Source: JAKEGK01 sp036507695 (GTDB lineage Bacteria; Pseudomonadota; Gammaproteobacteria; SZUA-152). Taken from it: a stretch of DNA of 6,748 nt. The translations under genes and the position numbers were made by a program. Within the stretch, counting starts at the first letter, position 1. The number at the start of each line of letters is the position of its first letter. Location: contig DATCIR010000192.1 of assembly GCA_036507695.1 (NCBI GenBank), positions 1 through 6,748 of the forward strand, given 5' to 3'. The notes under the pieces are model-generated. The model saw nothing but the letters and a program-made list of their open reading frames with translations, did no database searches and was not told the origin of the DNA. This document shows, in pieces, positions 5,940 through 6,748 of the stretch.

Positions 5940-6748
5940 ATGGAAACGATTTCGTTTCGCCGAATAACTTATACTATCCTGCTTACCACTAATTTGGCGC
6001 TGCCGGCCTTCGCTGCCGAACCAGCCAGTCCACCCGGACTCGCTGCGCCCAACAAGGAAACGGCCGAGAAGGCGTATCCGTATCCACTCAAGCCACCGGC
6101 CAAGCAACCCTATGCGCCGTATGCGGAACGAAACTTCCCGACCCGCCCGTTGTTCGGCGACACGCATCTGCACACCTCGTTTTCGATGGACGCAGGCGCA
6201 TTCGGCGCGCGGCTCGGCCCGCGCGACGCCTATCGCTTCGCCAGGGGCGAGGAGATCAAGTCATCCAGCGGTCAGCAGGTCAAGCTCTCCCGGCCGCTCG
6301 ATTTCCTGGTGGTGGCGGATCACTCCGACGGCATGGGCTTTTTTCCGCTGATTATCGGCGGCGATCCCAAGATCATGGCCGATCCGCAGGGCCGCAAGTG
6401 GAATGAAATGATCCACTCCGGCAAAGGTGCGGAAGCCGCCATCGATATCATTACCAGCTTTGGTAAGGGCACGATCTCCAAGGACATCATACCGCTGCCC
6501 GGTACGCCGGCCTATCAGGGCGCCTGGCAGGAGACCATCAAGGCCGCCGAAGAAGCCAACAGCCCCGGCCGGTTCACTGCCTTCATCGGCTACGAATGGA
6601 CCTCGAACACCGGCGGCAACAATCTGCACCGCAACGTCATCTTCCGCGACAACGCCGACAAGGCCAGCCAGGTTGAGCCCTACATCACCCAAAAGCCGTT
6701 CGGCAGCGACAATCCGCGCGACCTGTGGAAATGGATGCAGGCTTATCA
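5940..6748 (+). CDS. DUF3604 family exported putative metallohydrolase (3' end outside window)
   Basis: The first 269 codons of a gene that stays open to the window edge; DUF3604 proteins are usually around 600 residues or more, so under half is seen. Residues 1-25 form a signal peptide with cleavage at AFA/A, giving a periplasmic or secreted protein, followed by a Pro/Ala/Lys-rich linker (26-60). The DUF3604 start is unmistakable: RPLFGDTHLHTSFSMDAGAFG (H76, H78), then RPLDFLVVADHSDGMGF (D127, H128, D130), FIGYEWTS (E219) and NNLHRNVIF (H230). The H-x-H and ADHSD motifs match the metal-binding motifs of PHP-type phosphoesterases, so a metal-dependent hydrolase with a two- or three-metal centre is likely. 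The substrate is unknown. All metal ligands expected in this portion look present. It is the third gene of the cluster after the parvulin-like and HupE-type proteins, which suggests the cluster serves its folding or metal supply, an inference. Confidence 0.9.
   Translation, partial: METISFRRITYTILLTTNLALPAFAAEPASPPGLAAPNKETAEKAYPYPLKPPAKQPYAPYAERNFPTRPLFGDTHLHTSFSMDAGAFGARLGPRDAYRFARGEEIKSSSGQQVKLSRPLDFLVVADHSDGMGFFPLIIGGDPKIMADPQGRKWNEMIHSGKGAEAAIDIITSFGKGTISKDIIPLPGTPAYQGAWQETIKAAEEANSPGRFTAFIGYEWTSNTGGNNLHRNVIFRDNADKASQVEPYITQKPFGSDNPRDLWKWMQAY

Noticed and set aside
6261..6692. Minus-strand open frame (143 codons) near the right edge
   Set aside because: It is antisense to the DUF3604 coding sequence, whose signal peptide, ribosome site and metal motifs are clear.

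Overview
The window looks like chromosomal DNA of a Gram-negative proteobacterium, probably gamma- or beta-. Five of the six genes encode proteins with N-terminal signal peptides or membrane anchors. The families (DUF3300, DUF2950, a parvulin-like foldase, a HupE/UreJ-type membrane protein, DUF3604) are typical of proteobacteria, and GC is moderate. I recognise no transposase, integrase, tRNA, rRNA, CRISPR array or phage gene. All six genes lie on the + strand, and the last runs off the right edge.

Layout. (1) Positions 1-138 hold a hairpin-forming, REP-like intergenic sequence. (2) A lone cytoplasmic enolase-superfamily enzyme of the muconate cycloisomerase/dipeptide epimerase type lies at 139-1263; its composition is visibly more AT-rich than the rest. 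(3) A 457-bp stretch without a convincing gene (1264-1720) carries three short palindromes, including a perfect 20-bp one at 1335-1354. (4) An exported pair follows: a DUF3300 protein (1721-2899) and a DUF2950 protein (2962-3924), 62 bp apart. (5) After a 119-bp gap comes a three-gene cluster: a membrane-anchored parvulin-like protein (4044-4913), a HupE/UreJ-type membrane protein overlapping it by ATGA (4910-5899), and, 40 bp on, an exported DUF3604 protein with PHP-type metal-binding motifs (5940 to beyond the window end).

How the genes may work together. DUF3300 and DUF2950 are both predicted to be exported and are probably co-transcribed; their function is unknown. The last three genes form a plausible envelope module: an anchored foldase-like protein facing the periplasm, a multi-spanning protein with intramembrane histidines of a family linked to nickel/cobalt handling, and an exported putative metallohydrolase. 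The inference that the membrane protein and foldase supply metal to, or fold, the DUF3604 enzyme rests only on gene order and motifs. This module is the strongest candidate here for an undescribed system. All family names come from reading the translations by eye; no database search was run.
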